A DNA stretch of 28,129 bases from PCC-6802 sp031388585 (GCA_031388585.1 JANMRU010000474.1:1-28129), one strand, 5' to 3'; counted from the stretch's first letter, positions 16,163 to 24,694 are shown. The notes: generated by a model not told the origin, from the letters alone. Made by a program: numbers and translations.

Positions 16163-16194
16163 AAATGGTGATCGCTTTGCTAGTTATCGTGGGT
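16148..16194 (+). terminator. 15-bp hairpin overlapping the psaD stop codon
   Basis: ACCCACGATAACTAG (16148-16162) is perfectly complementary to CTAGTTATCGTGGGT (16180-16194), with a 17-nt loop. The psaD TAG is the last triplet of the 5' arm. No uridine tract follows immediately, so it may protect the 3' end of the mRNA as much as terminate it. Confidence 0.7.
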
Positions 16195-16261
16195 TACTCA
16201 ATAACTCGATCGTTAGCAGAGCAAGAGCATTTCTAGGCTAAGTGGTATTTACAACATCAGT

Positions 16262-16300
16262 CAGGAGTCAGGAGAGATCTTGACTCCTGTTTCTAATTTT
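16262..16300 (+). terminator. Hairpin plus T-rich tail between psaD and trpE
   Basis: CAGGAGTCA (16262-16270) pairs perfectly with TGACTCCTG (16281-16289) around a ten-base loop and is followed by TTTCTAATTTTT. This has the form of an intrinsic terminator. Its position, only 15-25 nt before the trpE start, also allows it to act as an attenuator for trpE. Confidence 0.6.
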
Positions 16301-16314
16301 TGCGATCCTGCATG

Positions 16315-17814
16315 ATGATTTTGCCAGATTATTCTCAGTTTATTCAGTTAGCTAGTCAGGGTAACTTTATTCCTGTTTATCAAGAGCTGGTCGCCGATCT
16401 CGATACGCCTGTATCGGCCTGGTATCGAGTATGCCAGGGCCAGCCGTTTAGCTTTTTGCTCGAATCAGTAGAAGGGGGCGAGCGCGTCGGTCGCTATAGC
16501 CTGCTGGGCTGCGATCCGCTGTGGAGACTAGAAGCAAGAGGCGATCGCACTACTCAGACTTTTCGCGATGGTACAGAGAAAGTATATGTGGGTAATCCCT
16601 TTGAGCATCTGGCAACCTGCCTTGCCTCCATTCATCCCGTCCATTTACCTCAACTCCCCCCCAATATCGGCGGCTTAATCGGTTTTTGGGGCTACGAGCT
16701 AATTCACTGGATTGAGCCTAGGGTGCCAGTATTTGCTTGCGGCGATCGCGATCTGCCCGATGGACTCTGGATGCAAATTGATAGTCTTTTAATCTTCGAT
16801 CAGGTAAAACGCAAGGTTTGGGCAGTCTCCTACGCCGATCTGCGTAATGGTGCCGATCCAAAGCAAGCCTACGAACAAGCTTGCGATCGCGTTGCATTGT
16901 TGGTGAATAAGCTGCGATCGCCTCTGGATCGCCAAAAAACCGGCATTAATTGGGTAAATCCATCCCAACAGCCACCGCTAAACTACAGCAGCAATGTCAG
17001 TCGCGAGGACTTTTGCAAGGCAGTTGAGCTTGGCAAGCAACACATCAAAGCTGGTGATATTTTTCAGGTAGTGCTATCTCAAAGATTATCCACTCCCTTT
17101 AGTGGCAACCCATTCAGCCTATATCGGTCTCTACGTGTGATCAATCCCTCGCCATACATGGCATATCTACACTTCGATCGCTGGCAGATGATTGGCTCTA
17201 GTCCTGAAATTATGGTTAAGGCAGATAAAGTTGGCGATCTAACCCAGGCAGTAGTCAGACCAATCGCTGGCACGAGAATACGCGGTAAGACTGAGCGTGA
17301 AGATATTGAGTTAGGTCAAGATTTGCTTGCCGATCCCAAGGAGGTAGCGGAGCATATCATGCTCGTCGATCTCGGTCGCAACGACTTGGGTAGGGTCTGT
17401 CGCAGTGGCACAGTTCATGTCGATGAGTTGATGTCGATCGAGCGCTATTCCCATGTCATGCACATTGTCAGCAATGTTGTGGGTGAGCTACGGCTCGATA
17501 AAAACGCTTGGGACTTACTGCAAGCCTCTTTCCCTGCAGGTACAGTCAGCGGTGCGCCCAAAATTCGGGCGATGGAGATTATTCATGCCTTAGAAGGCGA
17601 TCGCCGTAGTACCTATGCTGGAGCCTATGGCTACTATGACTTTGAGGGGCAGCTTAACACCGCCATTACAATTCGCACGATGATTGCGCGTGATGGCATT
17701 GTCAGCGTTCAGGCCGGAGCTGGCATCGTCGCCGACTCCGATCCTGAAAAGGAATACCAGGAAACCTTAAACAAGGCTAGAGGTATGCTAGAGTCAATTC
17801 GCTGTCTGAGTTGA
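16315..17814 (+). CDS. trpE: Anthranilate synthase component I
   Basis: The protein has about 499 residues from the ATG at 16315, which matches the usual cyanobacterial N-terminus (M-I-x-P); an ATG at 16312 and a TTG at 16300 are alternatives. TrpE converts chorismate to anthranilate using ammonia from TrpG. The N-terminal feedback motif LLES is at 48-51, so tryptophan inhibition is expected. The chorismate-binding domain has VVLSQRLSTPF, PYMAYLHF, PIAGTRIRGKT, the SFPAGTVSGAPKIRAME segment and the final GAGIVADSDPEKEYQE. No trpG or other trp gene is adjacent. A terminator-like hairpin lies directly upstream. Confidence 0.96.
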   Translation: MILPDYSQFIQLASQGNFIPVYQELVADLDTPVSAWYRVCQGQPFSFLLESVEGGERVGRYSLLGCDPLWRLEARGDRTTQTFRDGTEKVYVGNPFEHLATCLASIHPVHLPQLPPNIGGLIGFWGYELIHWIEPRVPVFACGDRDLPDGLWMQIDSLLIFDQVKRKVWAVSYADLRNGADPKQAYEQACDRVALLVNKLRSPLDRQKTGINWVNPSQQPPLNYSSNVSREDFCKAVELGKQHIKAGDIFQVVLSQRLSTPFSGNPFSLYRSLRVINPSPYMAYLHFDRWQMIGSSPEIMVKADKVGDLTQAVVRPIAGTRIRGKTEREDIELGQDLLADPKEVAEHIMLVDLGRNDLGRVCRSGTVHVDELMSIERYSHVMHIVSNVVGELRLDKNAWDLLQASFPAGTVSGAPKIRAMEIIHALEGDRRSTYAGAYGYYDFEGQLNTAITIRTMIARDGIVSVQAGAGIVADSDPEKEYQETLNKARGMLESIRCLS

Positions 17815-17832
17815 TGCGATCGCATCTAACTC
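17808..17832 (+). repeat. HIP1-centred inverted repeat over the trpE stop
   Basis: A 25-nt near-perfect inverted repeat is centred on GCGATCGC, with perfect core GATGCGATCGCATC and one unpaired base outside it. The arms extend through GAGTT and AACTC, and the trpE stop TGA is at 17812-17814. It can fold into a hairpin with a GATC loop. Confidence 0.6.
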
Positions 17833-17890
17833 AGATGACGGTAAAATGTACGATGCTAAACAGCCTCAACTACCATCTTTTTAGGATGCT

Positions 17891-18700
17891 ATGGCCGATC
17901 GCTTTGTTCGGGTAAAAACTACTCAAGGTCAAGTTCACTACGGATTACTAGAACTAAACCAATCAGTACAGCTATACACTGCTGCTCCCTGGTCTGGTGG
18001 TATTCCTAGTAGCAAATTACTGGCACCTGACACCTATGAATTGCTAGCTCCCTGCGAGCCTAGCAAGATCGTTGCTGTAGGGAAAAACTATGCCGCCCAT
18101 GCAGCTGAGATGGGGGGATCTGTTCCCGCAGAACCGCTCCTGTTTTTAAAACCGTCTAGTGCGATCTTGCCACCGGACGGCACCATTCTATTACCAGCGC
18201 AGTCACAGCAAGTAGAGTACGAGGGTGAGCTCGCATTGGTAATTGGTAGAACATGCTCTAACTGTCTGCCCAAGCAAGCATTGAGTTCAATCTGGGGCTA
18301 TACCATTGCCAACGATGTTACCGCGCGCGATTTGCAGCGACAGGAGAGCCAATGGACCAGAGCTAAAGGCTTTGATACGTTCTGTCCGCTTGGCCCCTGG
18401 ATTGTCCGCGATATTAGCCCTACGGCACTATTGCAAACATTTTTACAGGGTAATAAGAAACCCCTACAATCTCAAACCATAGACCAAATGGTATTTACGC
18501 CAGAGTTTCTCGTAGCCTATATCAGTCAGATCATGACACTTTACCCAGGCGACGTGATTCTCACAGGTACACCTTCAGGTGTAGGCCCCCTGTCTGCTGG
18601 AGATAGTGTTTACATTGAAATAGAGGGGATTGGCAAACTAAATAATAGTGTGTCTTTTCGCGCCCCGCTGCCGCTAGAACCAGTAGCAGAGAATGATTAA
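17891..18700 (+). CDS. Fumarylacetoacetate hydrolase family protein
   Basis: The 269-residue protein has the FAH fold signature: VAVGKNYAAHAAEMG, then VEYEGELALVIGR with metal ligands Glu111 and Glu113, then IANDVTARDLQRQ with Asp142, and the GDVILTGTPSGVGPL loop. The family includes 2-hydroxyhepta-2,4-diene-1,7-dioate isomerases, acylpyruvate hydrolases and oxaloacetate tautomerases. The substrate cannot be fixed from sequence. The start is clean, with AGGA a few bases before the ATG. It lies 76 bp after trpE on the same strand and shows no obvious functional tie to it. Confidence 0.88.
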   Translation: MADRFVRVKTTQGQVHYGLLELNQSVQLYTAAPWSGGIPSSKLLAPDTYELLAPCEPSKIVAVGKNYAAHAAEMGGSVPAEPLLFLKPSSAILPPDGTILLPAQSQQVEYEGELALVIGRTCSNCLPKQALSSIWGYTIANDVTARDLQRQESQWTRAKGFDTFCPLGPWIVRDISPTALLQTFLQGNKKPLQSQTIDQMVFTPEFLVAYISQIMTLYPGDVILTGTPSGVGPLSAGDSVYIEIEGIGKLNNSVSFRAPLPLEPVAEND

Positions 18701-18813
18701 TCCAGATTTAGAAATTTGGCATTAAATTTGGCACAAAACTGCAGCACTATTTTTCTTTTTGTTTCGTCATACTAAACGTAATATTTATTTTGTCCTTAGG
18801 GGGATATGCGGCT

Positions 18814-19599
18814 ATGTTTCAGCAGCTCTTTACCTCAAAATTTGGTTTTACCCATCAGCACTTACGAAAACTAGCTCTAGTTGCTGGTGCTATTGGCGTA
18901 ATCGCACCGTTACCTCTTGGCGTTGTGCTACCTGCCAGCGCTCAAAATACTGGCCCTATACCCATCGAGTCGCCAACTAACGATAATGCCGTCCTTACAG
19001 GTCAGCGCTTTTCCTGTCAGTCACAAAACGGTCAGTATACTGTCGTATACCAGCCCAAGAGCCAGCCTGGCAAGGTTTTTGCCTGGGCTACGCCATCTGT
19101 TATGGGTGGTGGATGGTCGAGCGATCGCCGTTGTAACGAGATTAGCCGTCGCCTGGAGACCTATCGCCCTGATGGTTTAGTCGAAATGCGAACGGGTACT
19201 GAAAATGGTTACAACACTATTTGCGCTACTACCGAGAAAAATAATGCTTGTCGGATTATTCTCACCGTGCCAGTCGGGCAAGATCCTGCAACCACTCGCG
19301 ATCGCGTATTTAGCAATTTAGCAGTGGCTGATAGTGGTCAAACTACTGCCCCTGTTTCGACATTTGTAGAAGGCGGTAATCTCCAAAGTCTATTTGGCGT
19401 TGACTTAACAGGCTTACTAGGTGGTAGACCACAGCAACCTCCAGCTAGCACTCCTACAAATACAAGTAGACCTAATTTTAGTGGTAATGGCATTTACCTC
19501 AAGCCCTTCCTCGACCCATCTGATGGTGGAACTGGTTCTGGTCTCAGAAATGGTGAGCGGGTAAGAGGAAACCTATTCAAACCAAATAGTTTCCGTTAA
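18814..19599 (+). CDS. COP23-domain secreted protein
   Basis: From the ATG at 18814 (preceded by AGGGGGA at a good distance; an upstream TTG at 18790 is less likely) the protein has 261 residues. A signal peptide (LALVAGAIGVIAPLPLGVVLPASA) ends near residue 44. The central region RFSCQSQNGQYTVVYQP, WSSDRRCNEISRRLETYRPDG, then NTICAT and NACRIILTVP is the COP23 (circadian oscillating protein) domain with four conserved cysteines, probably two disulfides. The C-terminal 70 residues are Pro, Gly and Ser rich and disordered. Function is unknown; the name derives from a peptide cycling in Cyanothece. A strong hairpin lies after the stop. Confidence 0.85.
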   Translation: MFQQLFTSKFGFTHQHLRKLALVAGAIGVIAPLPLGVVLPASAQNTGPIPIESPTNDNAVLTGQRFSCQSQNGQYTVVYQPKSQPGKVFAWATPSVMGGGWSSDRRCNEISRRLETYRPDGLVEMRTGTENGYNTICATTEKNNACRIILTVPVGQDPATTRDRVFSNLAVADSGQTTAPVSTFVEGGNLQSLFGVDLTGLLGGRPQQPPASTPTNTSRPNFSGNGIYLKPFLDPSDGGTGSGLRNGERVRGNLFKPNSFR

Positions 19600-19623
19600 C
19601 GCGCCAATTGATGTTCGATCTCA

Positions 19624-19648
19624 GGGGTAGGCACTGAGTGCCTACCCC
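19624..19648. terminator. Perfect 11-bp hairpin between COP23 gene and ilvB
   Basis: GGGGTAGGCAC pairs perfectly with GTGCCTACCCC around a three-base loop. It sits between two convergent genes and is likely a bidirectional terminator. The sequence type is also a common dispersed repeat in cyanobacteria. No long T tract is present on either side. Confidence 0.6.
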
Positions 19649-19675
19649 ACTTGCGTTTATAACTCCCTAACCACA

Positions 19676-19691
19676 TAGGGGTTGTCCCCTA
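19676..19691 (-). terminator. Short hairpin just after the ilvB stop
   Basis: TAGGGG and CCCCTA form a 6-bp stem with a four-base loop, ending one base from the ilvB stop codon (19692-19694 on the minus strand). No uridine tract follows, so this is only a possible terminator. Confidence 0.4.
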
Positions 19692-21428
19692 CTAAACTAA
19701 TTCCTTCGTGCGCTCTAACTTTTGTCGCAAGCGCTTGGGCTCAGGCAGACCAACCATTTCCGAATTACTGGCTCCGGGCGGAACCATCGGATAACAGTTT
19801 TCATCTTTTTTAACTCTAAAGTCAGCTAGGACTGGGCCATCGAACGCCAAGATCTCGGCGACAACCGCTGCTAAATCGTCTTCATGAGTCACCAGTAAGC
19901 CTCTAATCCCAAATGCCTCAGCTAGTTTGGTAAAGTTGGGCATCCCCACTTCCATATTAGAGTTGGAATAGCGCTCGTTATAGAAGCTTTCTTGCCACTG
20001 GCGTACCATGCCCTGCCAACCATTATTGATAATGACGGTTTTAACATTGATGCCATACTGAGCAAGCGTAGCCAATTCCTGTAAATTCATCTGGAAGCTG
20101 GCATCACCGCTAATGCAGATTACTTGTTCGTCTGGCAAAGCCACCTTTACGCCCATTGCCGCTGGCATCCCATAACCCATCGTTCCCAGCCCCGCACTTG
20201 AGATCCAACGTCTTGGGCCACTTTTGAGAAACTGGGCTGCCCACATCTGATGTTGTCCCACATCTGTAGTGTAGTAGGCATGAGGTGCTTGCTTGCTGAA
20301 TTCCGCAATTACTTCTTGGGGTGAGAGGCTATTCGGATAGTGCGGCACTTCTAGAGGGAAATCTTCTTTCCACTCTGTAATTTGCTCTAACCATGCTTTG
20401 GTACGAATTTCTTCCTCGTAAGTGGTAGCACTGAGAATAGCAGTCAGCACTTTCTTCACATCCCCAACAATTGGCACTTCCGGCTCGCGGTTTTTACCTA
20501 CCTCAGCAGGATCGATATCGATATGAATTACCTTAGCGTCCGGCGCAAATTTTTCTAGCTTACCAGTAACGCGATCGTCAAACCTTGCTCCTACAGCAAT
20601 TAACAGATCGCACCCTTGCACCGCAAAGTTAGCATAGGCAGTGCCGTGCATCCCTAACATACCCACAGCAAGAGGGTGATTCTCATCAAAAGAACCTTTA
20701 CCCATCAGCGTTGTAGTCACAGGAAGTTGAAAGCGATCGGCCAGTTGTTTAATCTCAACATGAGCATCAGAAGAGATCGCACCACCACCAACATATAGTA
20801 ATGGGCGCTTAGCCGAGCGAATCAGCGCGATCGCCGCTTCAACTTGCTTTAGATCCACCTCAATCTCGGGTTGATAACCGCGAAGATTCATTAGTACTTC
20901 AGGCTCGTACTCAAACTCCTTTTGGCCAATATCCTTGGGAATATCGACTAAAACTGGGCCAGGTCTTCCCGTTCTAGCAATATAGAAAGCCTCTGCAACC
21001 ACACGAGCAATATCCTCAGGCTTGCGGATCACGTAGGAGTGCTTAACCAGCGGTAGGGTTATACCAAAAATGTCAGTTTCTTGGAAAGCATCCGTACCAA
21101 TTGCATAGGATGGCACTTGACCAGTAACTATGACTAAAGGCACCGAGTCCATTTGGGCTGTGGCAATACCAGTAACCAGATTAGTTGCACCAGGGCCAGA
21201 AGTGGCAATACATACACCAACCTGACCTGTAGCACGGGCATAGGCATCGGCTGCATGGGCTGCTGCCTGCTCGTGCCGTACTAGGATATGAGTTATTTCA
21301 CCCCTAGTTTCTGCCTTATAAATTTCATCATAGACAGGTAGGATCGCTCCACCTGGATAACCAAATAGGTGTTTTACACCCTGTCTTCTGATACTGTCAA
21401 TAAGCGCAAAGGCACCAGATGTACGCAA
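19692..21428 (-). CDS. ilvB: Acetolactate synthase large subunit
   Basis: The 578-residue protein is a thiamine-diphosphate enzyme with the catalytic Glu53 (RHEQAAAHAADAYAR), the FAD-binding region (QETDIFGITLPLVKHSY), and the TPP motif GDASFQMNLQELATL followed by NNGWQG. It condenses pyruvate to acetolactate, or with 2-oxobutyrate, in branched-chain amino acid synthesis, and needs a small regulatory subunit (ilvH/ilvN), which is not in the window. The start is a TTG, supported by AGGAGG five bases before it, and an in-frame TAG immediately upstream rules out a longer protein. A 750-bp non-coding region separates it from divergent petH. Confidence 0.96.
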   Translation of the reverse strand: MRTSGAFALIDSIRRQGVKHLFGYPGGAILPVYDEIYKAETRGEITHILVRHEQAAAHAADAYARATGQVGVCIATSGPGATNLVTGIATAQMDSVPLVIVTGQVPSYAIGTDAFQETDIFGITLPLVKHSYVIRKPEDIARVVAEAFYIARTGRPGPVLVDIPKDIGQKEFEYEPEVLMNLRGYQPEIEVDLKQVEAAIALIRSAKRPLLYVGGGAISSDAHVEIKQLADRFQLPVTTTLMGKGSFDENHPLAVGMLGMHGTAYANFAVQGCDLLIAVGARFDDRVTGKLEKFAPDAKVIHIDIDPAEVGKNREPEVPIVGDVKKVLTAILSATTYEEEIRTKAWLEQITEWKEDFPLEVPHYPNSLSPQEVIAEFSKQAPHAYYTTDVGQHQMWAAQFLKSGPRRWISSAGLGTMGYGMPAAMGVKVALPDEQVICISGDASFQMNLQELATLAQYGINVKTVIINNGWQGMVRQWQESFYNERYSNSNMEVGMPNFTKLAEAFGIRGLLVTHEDDLAAVVAEILAFDGPVLADFRVKKDENCYPMVPPGASNSEMVGLPEPKRLRQKLERTKELV

Positions 21429-22284
21429 AGCAGCCTCCTAATAAAGTGCGATCTTGATTGGTTTAGAAAATTAATATGCCACTGCCAAACAAATATTAGG
21501 TATTAACCAAAACTTTTGTGAAAGGTCACCTGTTTCGCAAGTTATTTTAACAACGTGCAATTATGCCCCATCTTTAACAGTTTTTGCTAAATACTAATCT
21601 ATGCCCTATATGAAGATGGCAGAAATCTACCCTGAGATTCTCCATATTGTAGCAATAGTATCTTGACATTCCAACGTCTAATTAGCTCAGATTTTTGTTT
21701 GTGTTGATTAAGCTAATTGTAATAGTAAGTAGAAATGCCTTGTATTCGATGATTTGGTCTCCAGGCAGCAAGCCCTATAATGTGTGTGGAGTATGAGTAA
21801 TGTGAGTTGTCACTTGGTAGATTGAAGGGCCAAACTGTAAATTATAGGGATGGTAACTTTGTTAACAGTTTCACGACAATTTATAGATTACTTATAGATT
21901 TAATGTGGAGAGCTATTGAGTCCTTTTCAGCGTAATATTAAACATGGTTTAATGCTAGCTTTACAAGCTACGTAGACTTAGTTGCAACGGTTGTAGTGCT
22001 TGCCAAGTCGCAAAATTGTTAAGATCTACGGATCTACATACCGCAAAAATCACGAAGATGCGGATCGCCGTAAGTCAAGACTTTAATATTTCTTCGCCCG
22101 CAAGCACGTGCACAATTTGTCTATTAGCAACCTTTACAGTGGGTAACTCAACGATCGCAAACAGAGTAACCTGATTCATTTGAGGCCCCCCTCAAATCAG
22201 GGCTTTGGCATCATACCCCAGCAATTCCAAGGCAATTTTCTTGGTGTTGTTAAAAAGCAAACCCTAATACCTCAAGTGAAATTC
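21429..22284. promoter_or_regulatory. Long divergent gap upstream of ilvB and petH
   Basis: No supported gene lies in this 856-bp AT-rich region, which must hold the promoters of ilvB and petH. Visible structure includes two copies of TTATAGATT (near 21880 and 21892), two of GATCTAC (near 22024), and two similar TTTAACAGTTT/GTTAACAGTTT motifs (near 21573 and 21861). I found no classical NtcA site (GTA-N8-TAC). A small frame from TTG 22000 to 22086 has no ribosome site and is not called. Confidence 0.4.
22178..22197 (+). promoter_or_regulatory. Perfect 8-bp tetraloop hairpin in the petH leader
   Basis: ATTTGAGG and CCTCAAAT pair perfectly around CCCC, and CTG/CAG outside add pairs with a four-base bulge. 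It lies 88 nt before the petH ATG. It may affect mRNA stability or translation; leader structures control petH isoforms in Synechocystis, but that parallel is only by analogy. Confidence 0.6.
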
Positions 22285-23229
22285 ATGGCTCAGACGGAAT
22301 CAGACAAGACAACAACCCAAGATACAGGAGCTCCCACAAAGTCCCATAAGAAGGACGTTCCTGTAAATATTTATCGTCCTAATAGCCCGTATGTGGGTAA
22401 ATGTGTATCTAACGAGTCTCTATTAAGACTCGGAGCACCTGGAGATACGCGCCATGTCAAGTTTGATATCTCAGGTGGAGATTTGCGTTATTTAGAAGGC
22501 CAAAGTATTGGCATTATTCCACCTGGTACGGACAAGAATGGCAAGCCCCACAAAATTCGGCTTTACTCGATCGCTTCTACCCGTCATGGCGATGATATTG
22601 ACGATAAGACCGTATCTTTAAGCGTACGCCGTCTTGAATACAAGCACCCCGAAACAGGCGAAGTCGTCTTTGGGGTTTGCTCAAATTTTATTTGCGATAT
22701 CAAGCCCGGTGATGATATTCAAATTACTGGCCCTGTTGGTAAAGAAATGTTGTTGCCAGACGATCCTGATGCCAATATTATCATGATCGCCACAGGTACT
22801 GGTATTGCTCCATTCCGCGCTTTCCTATGGCGCATGTTTAAAGAGAAGCACGAAGACTACAAGTTTAACGGTTTAGCCTGGCTATTTTTTGGTGTGGCGA
22901 CAGAGTCTTCGATTTTGTACAAGGCAGAGCTTGACTGGCTGCAATATAAAAAACCGCGTAATTTCCGTCTAGACTATGCGCTCAGCCGCGAGCAGAAAAA
23001 TGCCAAAGACCAGAAGATGTATGTGCAGCACCGTATGGCGAACTATGCCGATGAACTGTGGGCCTTACTGCAAAAGCCAAATACTCATGGCTACATCTGC
23101 GGTCTTAAGGGTATGGAGAGCGGCATTGATGAATTCATGATCGAGACAGCAGCCAAATCAGGCGTGAGCTGGAAAGACTATGAAAAACAAATGAAAAAAG
23201 ACGGTCGTTGGCACATTGAAACCTACTAA
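22285..23229 (+). CDS. petH: Ferredoxin-NADP+ reductase, short form without CpcD domain
   Basis: From the ATG at 22285 the protein has 314 residues and starts as the short cyanobacterial isoform does: a 25-residue flexible lead, then DVPVNIYRPNSPYVG. The FAD site RLYSIAST (92-99) with GVCSNF (130-135), the NADP motif GTGIAPFRAFLWRM (171-184), the CGLKGMESG segment and the terminal ETY with the stacking tyrosine are all present. It passes electrons from PSI-reduced ferredoxin to NADP. Most phycobilisome-containing cyanobacteria encode an additional N-terminal CpcD-like linker domain. Here the frame is open upstream only to 22147 and its 46 or so codons do not resemble that domain. A TTG start at 22180 would add 35 residues but looks unlikely. 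Confidence 0.95.
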   Translation: MAQTESDKTTTQDTGAPTKSHKKDVPVNIYRPNSPYVGKCVSNESLLRLGAPGDTRHVKFDISGGDLRYLEGQSIGIIPPGTDKNGKPHKIRLYSIASTRHGDDIDDKTVSLSVRRLEYKHPETGEVVFGVCSNFICDIKPGDDIQITGPVGKEMLLPDDPDANIIMIATGTGIAPFRAFLWRMFKEKHEDYKFNGLAWLFFGVATESSILYKAELDWLQYKKPRNFRLDYALSREQKNAKDQKMYVQHRMANYADELWALLQKPNTHGYICGLKGMESGIDEFMIETAAKSGVSWKDYEKQMKKDGRWHIETY

Positions 23230-23257
23230 TTAGGTTTTTGGGTTCAGTCCGATTTTT

Positions 23258-23284
23258 AAAGGGTGGTCGTTGCGGCCACCTTTT
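23258..23284 (+). terminator. petH terminator
   Basis: AAAGGGTGG and CCACCTTTT form a 9-bp stem with one G-T pair around a nine-base loop, ending in a short T run. It lies about 30 bp after the petH stop. Confidence 0.65.
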
Positions 23285-23314
23285 CGCATTTCAAAATTGG
23301 CGATCGCCCTGCCA

Positions 23315-23385
23315 AGAGCTGAGAGCTGAGTACTAATAACGCTAATCGGTGTATGCTGGGAGCTGATAGCTGATAGCTGATGGCT
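23315..23385 (+). repeat. Heptamer repeats (AGAGCTG, AGCTGAT) before hom
   Basis: Two copies of AGAGCTG (23315-23328) and three of AGCTGAT (23361-23381) lie in the 160-bp gap. Short tandem heptamers of this type are widespread in cyanobacterial intergenic regions. The second cluster ends 12 bp before the hom start and could touch its ribosome site. Confidence 0.7.
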
Positions 23386-23393
23386 TTAAAATC

Positions 23394-24686
23394 GTGAGTT
23401 GTAAGATTGGACTTTTAGGGCTAGGAACAGTTGGTACGGGTGTGGCGAAGATTTTGCTCGATCCTGAGGGTCGCCATCCTGTTCTAGGTGAAATAGAAAT
23501 TAAAAGCGTAGGTGTGAGATCGCTATCTACCAAGCGAGACGTTACCCTATCAGCAAATTGTTATACCGATCGTCTGGAGTCAATTGTTAGCGATCCAGAC
23601 ATCGAGATTATTGTTGAAGTAATGGGTGGTCTAGAGCCTGCCCGCAGCCTAATTTTGCTGGCGATCGCCAATGGCAAACACATCATCACTGCTAATAAGG
23701 CTGTCTTAGCCCGCTATGGGGCAGAAATTTTCACCGCAGCTAAAGCCAAAGGCGTTTATGTAATGCTAGAAGCTTCGGTGTGTGGTGGTATTCCGATTAT
23801 CCAAGCGCTAAAGCAGTCTTTAGGGGCTAATCGCATCACGGCAGTGAGGGGGATTATCAACGGTACGACAAATTACATCCTCAGTCGTATGCACAATGAG
23901 GGTGGAGCTTTTGAGGATATTTTGGCGAATGCTCAAGCTTTGGGCTATGCCGAAGCTGACCCCACGGCTGACGTGGATGGCTATGATGCTGCGGATAAGC
24001 TCGCAATTTTGGCCAGCCTTGCTTTTGGCGATCGCATTAAGCTCGAAGAAATCTACTGCGAAGGTATTCGTGCCATTACCAGTACAGATATTTACTGGGC
24101 ATCGGAGTTAGGCTTTGCGATCAAACTTCTGGGAATTGCTAGGCGTACAGTTGTTGATAACGATCCTGGCTTGGATATCCGTGTCCATCCCACACTAATC
24201 CCGATCGGTCATCCCCTTGCCAATGTGAATGGTGTAACTAATGCCATTACCGTGGCGGGAGATCCAATTGGTGAGGTGCTATTTTCTGGGCCTGGAGCGG
24301 GTTCTGGCGCTACCGCTAGTGCAGTAGTGGCTGACATCATCAATGTTGTGGCGGCACTTAAGTCTGGTACAGGCAAAATCAATCAATTAATGGGTTGCTC
24401 GCATCAGCACTATGCCAAGTTACACCAAATTGAAAGTAACGAAACTCAGTTTTACTTGCGCTTAGTTGCGCGCGATCGCCCTGGTGTAATTGGTGAATTA
24501 GGTACGTGTTTTGGCAAGCATTTGGTGAGCTTAGAAAGCATTGTCCAAAAAAATGGTCATGAGGATTTTGCCGAAATTGTAGTGGTGACTAAGCAGGTAG
24601 TCGAGCGTAACTTCCAAGCTGCGATCGCTGATATTAGGAACCTGGCTTCGATCCAGAGCATTGCCACCGTGCTGAGGATCTTGTAG
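23394..24686 (+). CDS. hom: Homoserine dehydrogenase
   Basis: The 430-residue protein has the NAD(P) motif GLLGLGTVGTG near the N-terminus, the catalytic region IITANKAVLARYG, ASVCGGIPII and NGTTNYILSRM, then YAEADPTADVDGYDAADKL. A C-terminal ACT domain (FYLRLVARDRPGVIGELG) would bind threonine for feedback control. It reduces aspartate semialdehyde to homoserine on the way to threonine, methionine and isoleucine. The start is a GTG at 23394; there is no strong ribosome site and heptamer repeats lie just upstream. A livF-type gene begins 8 nt after the stop, so the two are probably co-transcribed. Confidence 0.96.
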   Translation: MSCKIGLLGLGTVGTGVAKILLDPEGRHPVLGEIEIKSVGVRSLSTKRDVTLSANCYTDRLESIVSDPDIEIIVEVMGGLEPARSLILLAIANGKHIITANKAVLARYGAEIFTAAKAKGVYVMLEASVCGGIPIIQALKQSLGANRITAVRGIINGTTNYILSRMHNEGGAFEDILANAQALGYAEADPTADVDGYDAADKLAILASLAFGDRIKLEEIYCEGIRAITSTDIYWASELGFAIKLLGIARRTVVDNDPGLDIRVHPTLIPIGHPLANVNGVTNAITVAGDPIGEVLFSGPGAGSGATASAVVADIINVVAALKSGTGKINQLMGCSHQHYAKLHQIESNETQFYLRLVARDRPGVIGELGTCFGKHLVSLESIVQKNGHEDFAEIVVVTKQVVERNFQAAIADIRNLASIQSIATVLRIL

Positions 24687-24694
24687 TTCTGAGC

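Noticed and set aside
18790..18813. TTG start eight codons upstream of the COP23 protein ATG
   Set aside because: The strong AGGGGGA ribosome site lies between this TTG and the ATG at 18814, so the ATG is the better start.
19624..19691. Possible small RNA formed by the two hairpins
   Set aside because: Two stems at the end of convergent genes are sufficiently explained as terminators, and no promoter is visible for a separate transcript.
22000..22086. Short frame (SRKIVKIYGSTYRKNHED...) upstream of petH
   Set aside because: It is only about 28 codons from a TTG, lacks a ribosome site, and does not resemble the CpcD-like linker expected at that place.
22180..22284. N-terminal 35-residue extension of petH from a TTG
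   Set aside because: The extension contains the hairpin, lacks a ribosome site and shows no CpcD similarity, while the ATG at 22285 matches the short-isoform start of other cyanobacteria.
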